A stretch of DNA of 64,000 nucleotides, from contig BMJD01000004.1 in NCBI GenBank assembly GCA_014642895.1, positions 62,001 to 126,000 of the forward strand, in the 5' to 3' direction. A program made the position numbers and the translations under genes. The DNA is from Lentibacillus populi. Its GTDB lineage: Bacteria > Bacillota > Bacilli > Bacillales > Amphibacillaceae. Below the pieces are notes generated by a model that saw nothing but the letters and a program-made list of their open reading frames with translations, was not told the origin of the DNA and did no database searches. Below, one piece after another: positions 19,114-28,018 of the stretch (positions are counted from its first letter, which is position 1; each line of letters starts with the position of its first letter).

Positions 19114-20091
19114 TTAACGATCTATCGTAATCGGATTGACAGCTTTTGGAACCTTTATCGGCTTGGAAAGATCATAATCGCCTATTTGGTTTACCTTCGT
19201 ATTGTGAAATGTTACGGATGCATATCCGAAACTTTTCGCTGTCATCAATATAGCGTCAATCATCGTTATACCTTCCTGTGTATTGGGCAGTGCTGCATTA
19301 TTGGACAACGTAATTTCCAGCTGGTTTTCAGTTGATACGGAAAACTGAATTTCTGTTGGGATGGTGCGGTAAACATGTGATGCTTCCCGATTTTGTTTCA
19401 TTTCATTTAACGCAGCAGCAATCGATGTCTGGGTGTCCAGAACGATGGGAATCAAAAAACCTCTATCTGCACCAGGAGCACGGAATAAGTAATAGCTTGC
19501 TTTATCCGTTACAGGTTGTGCTGCAGTTTGAAACGTTTCAGCATCAATCCCCCATTTTTGCTCCTGTAAATAATCCTTGACCACATCCAGGCCAATACCT
19601 TCCTGTGTTTCAGGCAAAACTAGAGCTAATGGGATCACATTATTGCCAATCGTTGCTTGAATGGTACCATACATGATCGACTTTTCACCTTTATTCTGGA
19701 GCACATGACTTTCAAGAGGCTTATCGCTTAGTGTCTTTGGACTGCCTTGTTCTGTTGCAAACTCCTCCGCAACCATGCCTGATTCATCCCCATGTTGTCC
19801 GCTCTCTACGGAAGTTGCTTGATCAGATGCCTCATTGTATGAACTTTTTTCTTCTGTAGGCGAACTGCTGTAAAGGGCAAACGGAACGATCACAAGGATA
19901 ATAATAGTGGTTAGCAGTGAAACGAAAACAGGAATATGGCGTGTATTCCTTTTACGCTTCGGTGAATCCTTTTCAGCTGGCTTCTGGGAGATGCGTGCCA
20001 ACAATTCGTCTTTATCCGTTGTATCGCTTATGTATGGCAGCTGTTTGAGTAAATCCTGCAAATGCTGGTCGTCCTTTTTGGATGATTTCAT
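19114..20091 (-). CDS. rsiX: Anti-sigma factor RsiX
   Basis: 325 residues: cytoplasmic N-terminus (1-50), one membrane span near 52-75 (HIPVFVSLLTTIIILVIVPF), and an extracytoplasmic part whose C-terminal region (LSNNAALPNTQEGITMIDAI) resembles GerMN-type domains. RsiX holds SigX inactive; SigX controls cell-surface charge genes in Bacillus subtilis. Its ATG overlaps the sigX stop by four bases (ATGA), so both are translated together. Identification rests on partner and on position beside resDE. Confidence 0.85.
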   Translation of the reverse strand: MKSSKKDDQHLQDLLKQLPYISDTTDKDELLARISQKPAEKDSPKRKRNTRHIPVFVSLLTTIIILVIVPFALYSSSPTEEKSSYNEASDQATSVESGQHGDESGMVAEEFATEQGSPKTLSDKPLESHVLQNKGEKSIMYGTIQATIGNNVIPLALVLPETQEGIGLDVVKDYLQEQKWGIDAETFQTAAQPVTDKASYYLFRAPGADRGFLIPIVLDTQTSIAAALNEMKQNREASHVYRTIPTEIQFSVSTENQLEITLSNNAALPNTQEGITMIDAILMTAKSFGYASVTFHNTKVNQIGDYDLSKPIKVPKAVNPITIDR

Positions 20092-20621
20092 GATGCATCT
20101 CCCCCTTTCTGATCTTCTGTCAGATATTTTCGTAAAACATTCAACCCTCTATGTTGGGTTGTTCTCACTTTGCTGATACTGAATCCTAATATATCTGCGG
20201 TATCTTGAATAGAAAACTGATTTATGTACCGTAATAATAAAACACTCCTTTGATCAATCGTACATTTATCGAGACACCGATAGATCGCTTGCATTTCATC
20301 GTTAAGCACGACTAATTCATCGGGCAATGGCTCCTCATCCTCAAGTAAATGCCCCTGTCCATACCAGTCAAAAAACTCAGAGATACGGTTTCGCTTCCGT
20401 TTTTGTGAGCGAAAATAATCAATCGTTGTATGGCGGGCAATGGCGAATATCCAGGTTTTTTCACTGCTGTCCCCCTTGAATGTACCGAGGGATTTTAAAA
20501 TTTTAAGATAAACCTCCTGAATCAGATCCTCTGCTGTTTCTTTGTTTTTCACCATATAAAATATAAATTGATACAAATCCTGATGATACCTATCATACAG
20601 TTCGTCAAAAACGACCTTCAT
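20088..20621 (-). CDS. sigX: ECF RNA polymerase sigma factor SigX
   Basis: 177 residues with sigma region 2 (ETAEDLIQEVYLKILKSLGTF, then SSEKTWIFAIARHTTIDYFR) and region 4 (LRYINQFSIQDTADILGFSISKVRT as one block near residues 130-155). The ATG at 20621 follows GGGGGA; a longer frame starting at 20642 would begin inside the promoter, so it is rejected. It precedes rsiX and lies downstream of the res operon, as in Bacillus subtilis. A SigX-type promoter stands immediately upstream, indicating autoregulation. Confidence 0.93.
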   Translation of the reverse strand: MKVVFDELYDRYHQDLYQFIFYMVKNKETAEDLIQEVYLKILKSLGTFKGDSSEKTWIFAIARHTTIDYFRSQKRKRNRISEFFDWYGQGHLLEDEEPLPDELVVLNDEMQAIYRCLDKCTIDQRSVLLLRYINQFSIQDTADILGFSISKVRTTQHRGLNVLRKYLTEDQKGGDAS

Positions 20622-20645
20622 CGAGATCCCCCGTTCACCCATATA

Positions 20646-20671
20646 GTCGTCTGCGCTCGTTAAAATGTTAC
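20646..20671 (-). promoter_or_regulatory. SigX-type autoregulatory promoter of sigX-rsiX
   Basis: On the minus strand GTAAC (20671-20667) and CGAC (20649-20646) are separated by exactly 17 bases, the -35/-10 pattern reported for Bacillus SigX/SigW-type ECF promoters. The -10 lies 25 bases before the sigX ATG. Confidence 0.8.
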
Positions 20672-20705
20672 GTTTTTCTAAAGTATAATAAAAAAAATAT
20701 TAGAA

Positions 20706-20745
20706 AACTAGGCATTCGCCAAGCTTTTGGGCGAATGCCTTAGTT
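20706..20745 (-). terminator. Terminator of the DUF4430/ECF transporter operon
   Basis: GGCATTCGCC and GGCGAATGCC form a 10-bp stem, extended by AACTA/TAGTT after a one-base bulge. TTTTC and further T-rich sequence follow on the minus strand. It separates the operon upstream from sigX. Confidence 0.8.
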
Positions 20746-20837
20746 GCACTTATGCAGGATAAGAAAGTTTTTTCTTATCTGCCAAAATACCAACCCAAAT
20801 CTTGTGTCAGGTTAGCTATTTTGTATTATAGATCATC

Positions 20838-21335
20838 TTATAATCGTTTTGTAATATAGCCTTTAAAAAAGTGAGCTAGTATCGGATAAAGCATGATCAT
20901 AAACACGGCATTGCCAATCGCGTGATAGGTGTCGAATGGCAATCCTGCCAAGTAATACGGAATGAACTTTCCAGTAATAGGATAGTTTGTCAATGAAATA
21001 ACAAACCCATAAAAATAACCACAAAATATAGAAAAGACCACGATTACTAATAATGGAATTTTATATGGAAGCTTCCCTAAAATCCCACTGAGCAACCCGA
21101 TAATTGCCCACGACACAACCTGCCAAATCGTCCAAATACCCATACCAAGCATCATATTGGACAGAAACGTGGTCAACACTGCTAAAAAAATTGCAGCAAC
21201 AGGACCAAGAAATAAACCGCAGATAATAACAAGCGATGTCACAGGTTGAACATTGGGGAGAAACGCAAACGCGTATCTTCCTGCGACTGCAAGTGCTGCA
21301 AGTAATGCGAGCAACGTTAATTTATACGTATTCAC
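20838..21335 (-). CDS. ECF transporter S component, cobalamin-related
   Basis: 165 residues with about five or six hydrophobic spans and the alanine-rich N-terminal LLALLAALAVAGRYAFAFLP typical of ECF substrate-binding (S) subunits. S components share the EcfA-EcfA'-EcfT energising module encoded elsewhere. The gene follows the DUF4430 lipoprotein by five bases and both are read from a cobalamin riboswitch, so the cargo is probably cobalamin or a corrinoid-related compound such as alpha-ribazole (CblT-like); which one cannot be told from sequence. A terminator follows. Confidence 0.85.
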   Translation of the reverse strand: MNTYKLTLLALLAALAVAGRYAFAFLPNVQPVTSLVIICGLFLGPVAAIFLAVLTTFLSNMMLGMGIWTIWQVVSWAIIGLLSGILGKLPYKIPLLVIVVFSIFCGYFYGFVISLTNYPITGKFIPYYLAGLPFDTYHAIGNAVFMIMLYPILAHFFKGYITKRL

Positions 21336-21340
21336 TTATC

Positions 21341-21787
21341 TCATTCCCATGCTTGCAAGTCAAAGGATACGTTATCGCCAGGCGATAATTTAATATCTTT
21401 CACACCTTTTGAAGCCATTTCACCGTTAACAAAAACCATCCATGCCTTTTGTTCATCCTTCTTCGGTGCAACCCCTTCGATTGACGTAATAAATCCCCCA
21501 TCGTAATCGGTCTCAATCGCAAAGTTGTCCTCCATTACATCAATCAATACCGCCCCATCTTCAATTGGTATCTTTTTTTCATCGATGTATTCTGTTTCTT
21601 TATCCTTTGAAATCGTAATGGTAACCATTTCTTCATTTTTTTCGGTTGCTGCTTGATCCCCGCTTTGCTGTTCTGTTTGCTTATCATTAGTTGCAGCTTT
21701 TTCACTGCTTTCTTCCCCCGTACCGCATCCACCTAATACACTACCAATTACAACGAATGATACTAGATATAAAAGCCATTTCTTCAT
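21341..21787 (-). CDS. DUF4430 lipoprotein, probable corrinoid-binding partner
   Basis: 148 residues: a lipoprotein signal peptide with lipobox VLGGC, a low-complexity linker rich in Glu, Lys, Thr and Gln (about 25-55), and a DUF4430 domain (about 60-145, with GAVLIDVMEDNF and KAWMVFVNGEMA). DUF4430 is related to a domain found in transcobalamin/intrinsic-factor-like proteins. Sited between a cobalamin riboswitch and an S component, it may present the ligand to the transporter at the outer face of the membrane (inference). The ATG at 21787 follows AGGAGG at 9 bases. Confidence 0.82.
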   Translation of the reverse strand: MKKWLLYLVSFVVIGSVLGGCGTGEESSEKAATNDKQTEQQSGDQAATEKNEEMVTITISKDKETEYIDEKKIPIEDGAVLIDVMEDNFAIETDYDGGFITSIEGVAPKKDEQKAWMVFVNGEMASKGVKDIKLSPGDNVSFDLQAWE

Positions 21788-21822
21788 AGTCTCCAACCTC
21801 CTGTGTATTCTTTAATCAATGT

Positions 21823-21850
21823 AAAAAGCTAACCCTGATAAGAGTTAGCT
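21823..21850 (-). terminator. Riboswitch-linked intrinsic terminator
   Basis: On the minus strand AGCTAAC, a ten-base loop and GTTAGCT are followed by TTTTT, between the cobalamin aptamer and the DUF4430 gene. It is the likely expression platform: ligand binding would favour this terminator. Confidence 0.8.
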
Positions 21851-21934
21851 GATAAGACAATCGAAACACGAAAAAATATAGTACATGGAATCGGTCGTCT
21901 CAATCACTTATACCCCCGAAGCATTGAAACAAAT

Positions 21935-22100
21935 CAAAATTGGCAGGTCTACTGACTTGTGATGATAACCTACTTTAAGGCCTTCCCATATACTTGATAC
22001 AGTGGATATCCTTATTTCGTACATCACTTACAGTTGCGAGGACAGTTCCGGTTCTTCACCGGATTCCCTTTTAAGCTTGTGCACCAATTTCGATAAAATG
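21935..22100 (-). ncRNA. Cobalamin (AdoCbl) riboswitch aptamer
   Basis: Read on the minus strand, the element contains the conserved parts in order: TTGGTGC, AAAAGGGAATCCGGTGAA with GAACCGGAACTG, the CTCGCAACTGTAAG core, CCACTG, GGGAAGGC, and the B12-box end AAGTCAGTAGACCTGCC. It precedes the DUF4430/S-component operon by about 150 bases, with a terminator between. A TGCTATCAT extended -10 on the minus strand near 22126-22134 could drive it. Confidence 0.93.
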
Positions 22101-22159
22101 TATTCAGTTGTCTTTCCCTGTAAAATGATAGCATAAAATGGTTATGTTGAACATCTTTA

Positions 22160-23926
22160 CTAATCATTAAAATCTGCTGGAACCTTAAAAATAAACGTGG
22201 TTCCCTGATTTAATTTACTTTGGACAGAAATCGTACCATGATGAGCGTCAATAATATTCTTGGCAATTGCCAACCCTAATCCGGTTCCTTTTTTCTTGGC
22301 ATTCCTTTCCCTTGATTTATCTGCTTTATAAAAACGTTCAAAAATAAATGGCAGATCATCTTCTGGTATACCACTTCCGCTATCTTCAATCATTACATGC
22401 AGTTCCGCAGTCGTTGACTCCACCGTTACATTTACATAGCCATTAAGACCCGTATGGCGAATTGCATTATCAATCAAATTGGTAAATACCTGTTCAATTC
22501 GATCCGGATCACAATTGACAACCGGTTTTGTTATTTTCTTCGTCAAGTTTAATGTAATATCATTATCATCCGCGATACCTTTAAATTTTTTCAGGATCCG
22601 ATCAATAAACGGTTCCACTTCAACAGTTTCTAGATTCAGTTGAATATGGCCTGCCTCCATTCGGGCAAGATCCAGCAATTCATTGACAAGCCTGCCCATT
22701 CGGAGTGTTTCTTCATGAATAATTTGCGCGAGATCATTCTTTTCTTCAGGGCTCTCGGCAACATTGTCCACTATTGCTTCACTATACCCTTGTAACAAGG
22801 AAATCGGTGTACGTAATTCGTGTGATACGTTGGCAATAAAATCCTTCCGTAATTTATCCAGCCGGCGCTCTTCCGTCATATCACGGATGACTGCAACAGC
22901 TCCACGTACATATGTCTGATCGTACAAAGGGGTCATGATCATTACCCAATTTCGCCCCTGTAGGCTGATTTCCTTCAAGGCCTCTTTTTCACCATGAATA
23001 ACTTCTTGAAGGATCTGATTCAATTCATTCGGCAGCTTTCGATTTTCTTCATTTACCGGGAGACTATTTTCAAAATACCAATCCTGGATAAATCGTTCTG
23101 CAGGTGGATTGGTGACAATCATATCGCCATTCCGGTTCATTGTGATAACGCCATCCGCCATCGAAGTTACAATTCCGGATAGCTGCTCTTTCTCTTGTCG
23201 TAATGCATTAATATGAAACTTTAACTGCCTTCCCATTCGGTTAAAGGCCATCGCCAGCTCCCCAATTTCGTCGTGGGTTAAGATTGGTACTTTTGTATTG
23301 AACTCACCCCTTGTCAAGTCAAAAGCGGCTTCCCGCATTTTTATCAATGGGGAGGTGATTCTTGTCGATAGGAAAAAGGCAAAAATGGTTGTTAAAATAA
23401 TTGCAATGCCTGCCGCCAGAAAGATGATTTTTGTTGTCTCTGCTTTTGTTTGGTCAACAACATCCAATGATTGATAAACAAAGACGGCTTCATCATTTGA
23501 CACAGGTATACCGACAATCATAATTTCTACATCTGTTCCAGGGATGATGGTTTGTTTCCTTATTTTTTCCTGGTTTGTTAGGACACCGGATAAATCCTTG
23601 TCATTATTAATCCATTTTTCGGTCAGCTTGGATAAATTGTCATTGTTACTAGGGGAAACCCATAGTCCATCATCCTGATAAACAATAGCCACCCTGCTTG
23701 ATGGGTCTTTGATTCGGTCTGTTGTTTCATAAAGTAAATCATCGTTATTGTATTGCTCAATCATATAGGAAACTTTGGTTGCTGTTTGCATTAAATCCTT
23801 TTCCGCTTCATGGATATGAAAGTTTTCAAAAAACTCCAGCAGTAAAATCGTCAGAATAAACAATACAAAGGAAACTAGCAATAATATTGTTACTGCTAGT
23901 TTCCCTACAACGCTACGCCAAAACAT
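22160..23926 (-). CDS. resE: Sensor histidine kinase ResE
   Basis: 588 residues: two membrane spans (about 10-30 and 168-188) around an extracytoplasmic domain, then HAMP (about 190-240), PAS (about 250-355), the phosphoacceptor H-box DFIANVSHELRTP, and an ATPase domain with NLIDNAIRHT, DSGSGIPEDDLPFIFERFYK and GTGLGLAI. ResE phosphorylates ResD to switch on respiratory and nitrate/nitrite genes when oxygen is low. Its start overlaps the resD stop by one base. Confidence 0.96.
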   Translation of the reverse strand: MFWRSVVGKLAVTILLLVSFVLFILTILLLEFFENFHIHEAEKDLMQTATKVSYMIEQYNNDDLLYETTDRIKDPSSRVAIVYQDDGLWVSPSNNDNLSKLTEKWINNDKDLSGVLTNQEKIRKQTIIPGTDVEIMIVGIPVSNDEAVFVYQSLDVVDQTKAETTKIIFLAAGIAIILTTIFAFFLSTRITSPLIKMREAAFDLTRGEFNTKVPILTHDEIGELAMAFNRMGRQLKFHINALRQEKEQLSGIVTSMADGVITMNRNGDMIVTNPPAERFIQDWYFENSLPVNEENRKLPNELNQILQEVIHGEKEALKEISLQGRNWVMIMTPLYDQTYVRGAVAVIRDMTEERRLDKLRKDFIANVSHELRTPISLLQGYSEAIVDNVAESPEEKNDLAQIIHEETLRMGRLVNELLDLARMEAGHIQLNLETVEVEPFIDRILKKFKGIADDNDITLNLTKKITKPVVNCDPDRIEQVFTNLIDNAIRHTGLNGYVNVTVESTTAELHVMIEDSGSGIPEDDLPFIFERFYKADKSRERNAKKKGTGLGLAIAKNIIDAHHGTISVQSKLNQGTTFIFKVPADFND

Positions 23927-24642
23927 TATGCATCATCTACCTCAAATTTATAGCCAACGCCCCAAACCGTTACAATCATTTTCGCAGCTTCTTTTGATAC
24001 ATTATTCAGTTTCTCACGTAATCGTTTTACATGTGTGTCAACAGTACGTAAATCACCAAAGAATTCATACTGCCATACTTCTTTCAGCAAATGTTCCCGG
24101 TTAAATACTTTATCAGGTTTATTGGCCAGGAAGCATAACAGCTCATATTCTTTCGGTGTTAAACTGACATCTTTCCCATCGGCGGTGACACGATGTGCGT
24201 CTTTATCAATCGTTAGATGTGGGAATACGAGCAAATTTTTCGGAACGGAGTCATCCTCTTTCACCACTGCAGCGGAAACGCGGCGCAGCAGCGCTTTTAC
24301 CCGTAAAACTACTTCCCTTGGACTAAATGGTTTAACAATATAATCGTCTGTTCCGACCTCAAACCCCTGCACACGGTTTGCTTCTTCCCCTTTTGCTGTC
24401 AACATAATGACAGGTGTCGTTTTTTCCTTGCGAAGTTCCTGGCAAACCTCGATCCCATCCATCTCAGGCATCATAATATCAAGCAAAATAACATCATAAT
24501 TATTATTTAAGGCTAGCTGTAAGGCAGCCTTTCCGTTGTCTGCTTCTTCTACAACAAAATCTTCACGTTCCAGATACATGCGAATCAATCGTCTGATCCG
24601 ATCCTCATCATCTACAACTAAAATTTTTGCATTTGTTTCCAT
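23926..24642 (-). CDS. resD: Response regulator ResD (OmpR/PhoB family)
   Basis: 238 residues: receiver domain (about 5-120) with acidic pocket VDDE, the phospho-aspartate in VILLDIMMPEMDG, and K in DDYIVKPFSPREV; then a winged-helix DNA-binding domain (about 140-235, LTPKEYELLCFLANKP, then VDTHVKRLREKL). The partner of ResE. The ATG at 24642 follows GGGGAGTG; the frame continues upstream to 24693 without another site. Confidence 0.96.
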   Translation of the reverse strand: METNAKILVVDDEDRIRRLIRMYLEREDFVVEEADNGKAALQLALNNNYDVILLDIMMPEMDGIEVCQELRKEKTTPVIMLTAKGEEANRVQGFEVGTDDYIVKPFSPREVVLRVKALLRRVSAAVVKEDDSVPKNLLVFPHLTIDKDAHRVTADGKDVSLTPKEYELLCFLANKPDKVFNREHLLKEVWQYEFFGDLRTVDTHVKRLREKLNNVSKEAAKMIVTVWGVGYKFEVDDA

Positions 24643-24767
24643 GAAATTCACTCCCCACCTATACCTATTTAAAGTATAAATGAACGAGCGCAAAAAGTAT
24701 AAGAAAACGCTGAACCATTTTTACAACTCATTCAGAAACATTACGTTATTTCCCGTAATTTGTAAAC

Positions 24768-25955
24768 CTACGCATACGAATGCAGACCGGCTAAAATCAG
24801 GTTTACGGCAATCAGATTAAACATAATGATCGCAAAGCCGCCCACTGCCAGCCAAGCCGATTTTTCCCCATGCCAGCCTCGGGAAAGGCGCAAATGTAAG
24901 AACGCTGCATAGAAGAACCATGTTACAAGCGCCCATACTTCTTTTGGATCCCATCCCCAAAAGCGCCCCCAGGCTTCTTGCGCCCAAATAGAAGCAAAAA
25001 TCAAGCCACCCAAGGTAAAGAGCGGAAAGCCAATTGCGACGGCTCGATAAGACACTTCATCCAGTAAATCTGGGCTAACTTTTTTGAGTAATGGCTGTAT
25101 GGTAGCACCGACTCTTTTTCTGCTAATCAAACGGAAAATGAGATAGATAATCAGTCCTGTAAACACAGACCAGATAACCGAATTAAATTTACGTCCCGCA
25201 TCTGCCCCATGCATCCAGGAAGGTGCTGCAAACCATGGCTTCATAACATCCTGTGTTAATAATTTACTATCATGAGGTCCCACGATTGCAGGCATTTGAT
25301 AATCGGTTGTTGTTTCATTTCCTTGTTCAATATATTGGAACTCAGCATGATAATCCATGGCCTTGAATATACCACCTGATACACTAAATCCAATAAAAAT
25401 GAACAGCCCGAATAAAATAACTTCGAGCCAAAATGTACGTTTACTTGCCGTTGATTGATCAATTTGGCGAATCAGATAGATCAAACCGGCTACAAAACTG
25501 ATCGACAAGATGGCCTGTGCTATTGATACAGTGGTTACATGAATGTATAACCAATGGCTTTGCAACGATGATATCAATGGCGAAATCTCCGTCGGAAACA
25601 TACTTGCATAGGCAATGAGAATCAATGCAATCGGCAAAGCGAATAATCCCAAAATGCTTAACCGATAAATAAAGTAAATGATAATAAACGCCAAGACAAC
25701 TCCCATACCAAAAAATGTTACAAACTCAAACATATTACTGACGGGAGCGTGTCCACTGGCGAGCCATCTTGTCACAAAATAAACAAGCTGTGCCGCAAAT
25801 CCGACCAAGGTCAGGGTGATTCCGATTATCCCTGACACCCCTTGATTCCGCTTTTTCTTGTCGTCCTTAATCGTTGCTCCGAAGAAAATGGTAGCAATCA
25901 AATATAGGAAAAATGCGGTATATAACGCTGAGCTGCTAATCTTTAAATAATCCAT
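24768..25955 (-). CDS. resC: Cytochrome c biogenesis protein ResC (CcsA family)
   Basis: 395 residues, multispanning. The haem-handling tryptophan-rich motif [15 protein letters not shown] and conserved histidines ([24 protein letters not shown]) mark it as CcsA/ResC, which with ResB forms the system II haem export and cytochrome c ligation complex. It follows resB by about 50 bases. Confidence 0.96.
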   Translation of the reverse strand: MDYLKISSSALYTAFFLYLIATIFFGATIKDDKKKRNQGVSGIIGITLTLVGFAAQLVYFVTRWLASGHAPVSNMFEFVTFFGMGVVLAFIIIYFIYRLSILGLFALPIALILIAYASMFPTEISPLISSLQSHWLYIHVTTVSIAQAILSISFVAGLIYLIRQIDQSTASKRTFWLEVILFGLFIFIGFSVSGGIFKAMDYHAEFQYIEQGNETTTDYQMPAIVGPHDSKLLTQDVMKPWFAAPSWMHGADAGRKFNSVIWSVFTGLIIYLIFRLISRKRVGATIQPLLKKVSPDLLDEVSYRAVAIGFPLFTLGGLIFASIWAQEAWGRFWGWDPKEVWALVTWFFYAAFLHLRLSRGWHGEKSAWLAVGGFAIIMFNLIAVNLILAGLHSYA

Positions 25956-26009
25956 AAAAATCCTCCTTTATACCTGAAATGCGCTGACCCGCTGCACTTT
26001 TCTAATCCA

Positions 26010-27995
26010 TCAATCTTCCAATTCCTGTTGATCAACCACCATATTAATATTGGTTCCTTCAATGGCTTTTTCAATATCTTTCTTGATCCCAAACCAGTTC
26101 TTGTTTGTGTGGGCAGCCACAAGCAATCCGTTATCTTTCGGATGAATCCAAATTCTTCTATGATGCCAATACATACCTTGAACTACACCAATCATAAAGA
26201 TGATTGCTCCAAGAATAAAAAATGGAAGGGTGTAATCTTTTTTCACCTGAATTCCACTAACATCATGAAGTTCATAGCCGGCCAGTCCAAGCCTGTATTG
26301 ATTCCCTTTTGTCATCGGGTCATTTTTACCTATACCAACAAAGCTCTTCTCTGCTTTGTCACTGTCGGGTGGATAAACCGACAATTCGAAAGCCGGATTT
26401 CTCGGATATTTGGATTTTGAAATTGCTTGCCCATCTTCCTCAGCATAATCAGGATAATACTCATCAATGACTACCCTTGTTCCGTTATTAAGTTCATATT
26501 CTGATTTTGGTTCGTTTAAATCAATTTTAAACGTGCCAAGCTCACCCTTAAGCTTGTAATCCTCAATATCCAGCTGATATTGAGAATCCTCTCCAGCTGC
26601 TGAAATGCTGCCGTCCAATCCGACAAAACTTGTTTCAGACTTATCGCTATCTGGTGGAGAAACGAAAAACACAAATGCTGGATTTCGCGGTTTATCACTA
26701 TGCGATTCCGGTTTGCCGCCTTCTAAATAATAATCGGGATAGTATTCTTCAACTTGCACACGAAAACCATTATCAAGCTTGTACACTTCTTTTTGATCGT
26801 TCAAATCAATCGTAAAAGTCCCAAGCGTTTTATCATTTTCCTCATCAGTTGTATGCAGCTTAAACGTCAAATTTTTATATTCTTCATCTTTAGCATCGGA
26901 TCTTAAAATGTTAAAAGCCATACTGGTAAATTCATTCTGCTGATAACCCGATTGATATAAGGTATATTTGTCAAATTTTAGTGGCTGATTCAGCCGGATT
27001 TCGCCCTCTGTTACTTTTTCCAGATCCGGTTCTTCGCCTGGAATCGAATCACCCTTCTTTTTATAAATAACTGCATTTGTTTGATAGTTTTTTGCGACCG
27101 CCCCTTGTTTTTCGAGGGCATCCTTAAATTTTCCACCAGCTTCTTCCGGGTCCCATGTTTCAAGAATGAAATCTTTGTTTTCGATATAGTACTCCCCATC
27201 TGTGGAAGGAATAACAATACGCTGTCCTTCTCGAACCCATACATAATCATCCGAAAAAAGAAGTGGTGTCATCCGTAATATAGCGGCTAATAGGATAATG
27301 ATTAGACCAATATGATTCACATAAGGTCCCCACCGTGAAAATCTTCCTTTTTCTGCTAAAATATGTCCATTTTCATCACGAACTTTATAGCGTTGTTTTT
27401 TCAGTCTAGCGATAACTTTTTCCTTTTCTTCCTGTGTTACATTTTCTGTTTTACTATAAAGCCGCTGCCTATTTAAAAATGTTTCGTGACGTTTGGCCTT
27501 TTGTCGTTTTAATGCCTTATAAAGTGGTACGAAGCGGTCAAGACTGCAAATAACTAACGAAATACCAATAAGTGCGATCAAAAGCATGTACCACCAAGAG
27601 CTGTATAAATGGTGAAAGCCAAGCTGATAGTAGATCTTTCCGAATATACCATATGTTCCTTCATAATAGACGGCAGGGTCACGCGAAACAGCATCGGGCG
27701 GTATGTATTGTTCTTGTGGAAAAATAGTTCCGATAGCTGAGGCAACAAGAGCCAGCACAATCAGCCATACGCCTACCTTGACAGAAGAGAAAAAGCTCCA
27801 TATTTTATCAATAATAGACTTGTTATATGTCTGTGATCTGCGGGCACTTCCGTCATAACGCATATTTAATAATTTCTGTTTATCATTACCGTCAATATGC
27901 TGATTTCCTTCAATCGGCTTGCCGCATGCTTCACAAAGAACTGTGCCTTCCGGGTTGACGTGGCCACACTCACATTTTACTTTATCAATACTCAT
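26010..27995 (-). CDS. resB: Cytochrome c biogenesis protein ResB, with internal duplication
   Basis: 661 residues, more than 100 above the roughly 540 of Bacillus subtilis ResB. A zinc-ribbon-like N-terminus (CECGHVNPEGTVLCEAC), three membrane spans (about 70-92, 133-152, 228-246), a large outer domain, and a final span near 590-608. The surplus is a tandem repeat: residues 391-485 and 486-580 both start LGTFxIDLN and share EEYYPDY/DEYYPDY, PRNPAF, PPDSDK and SFVG, at the protein but not the DNA level. ResB works with ResC in haem delivery. ATG 27995. Confidence 0.95.
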   Translation of the reverse strand: MSIDKVKCECGHVNPEGTVLCEACGKPIEGNQHIDGNDKQKLLNMRYDGSARRSQTYNKSIIDKIWSFFSSVKVGVWLIVLALVASAIGTIFPQEQYIPPDAVSRDPAVYYEGTYGIFGKIYYQLGFHHLYSSWWYMLLIALIGISLVICSLDRFVPLYKALKRQKAKRHETFLNRQRLYSKTENVTQEEKEKVIARLKKQRYKVRDENGHILAEKGRFSRWGPYVNHIGLIIILLAAILRMTPLLFSDDYVWVREGQRIVIPSTDGEYYIENKDFILETWDPEEAGGKFKDALEKQGAVAKNYQTNAVIYKKKGDSIPGEEPDLEKVTEGEIRLNQPLKFDKYTLYQSGYQQNEFTSMAFNILRSDAKDEEYKNLTFKLHTTDEENDKTLGTFTIDLNDQKEVYKLDNGFRVQVEEYYPDYYLEGGKPESHSDKPRNPAFVFFVSPPDSDKSETSFVGLDGSISAAGEDSQYQLDIEDYKLKGELGTFKIDLNEPKSEYELNNGTRVVIDEYYPDYAEEDGQAISKSKYPRNPAFELSVYPPDSDKAEKSFVGIGKNDPMTKGNQYRLGLAGYELHDVSGIQVKKDYTLPFFILGAIIFMIGVVQGMYWHHRRIWIHPKDNGLLVAAHTNKNWFGIKKDIEKAIEGTNINMVVDQQELED

Positions 27996-28018
27996 CCATA
28001 TCCCTCACATTAAAACGA

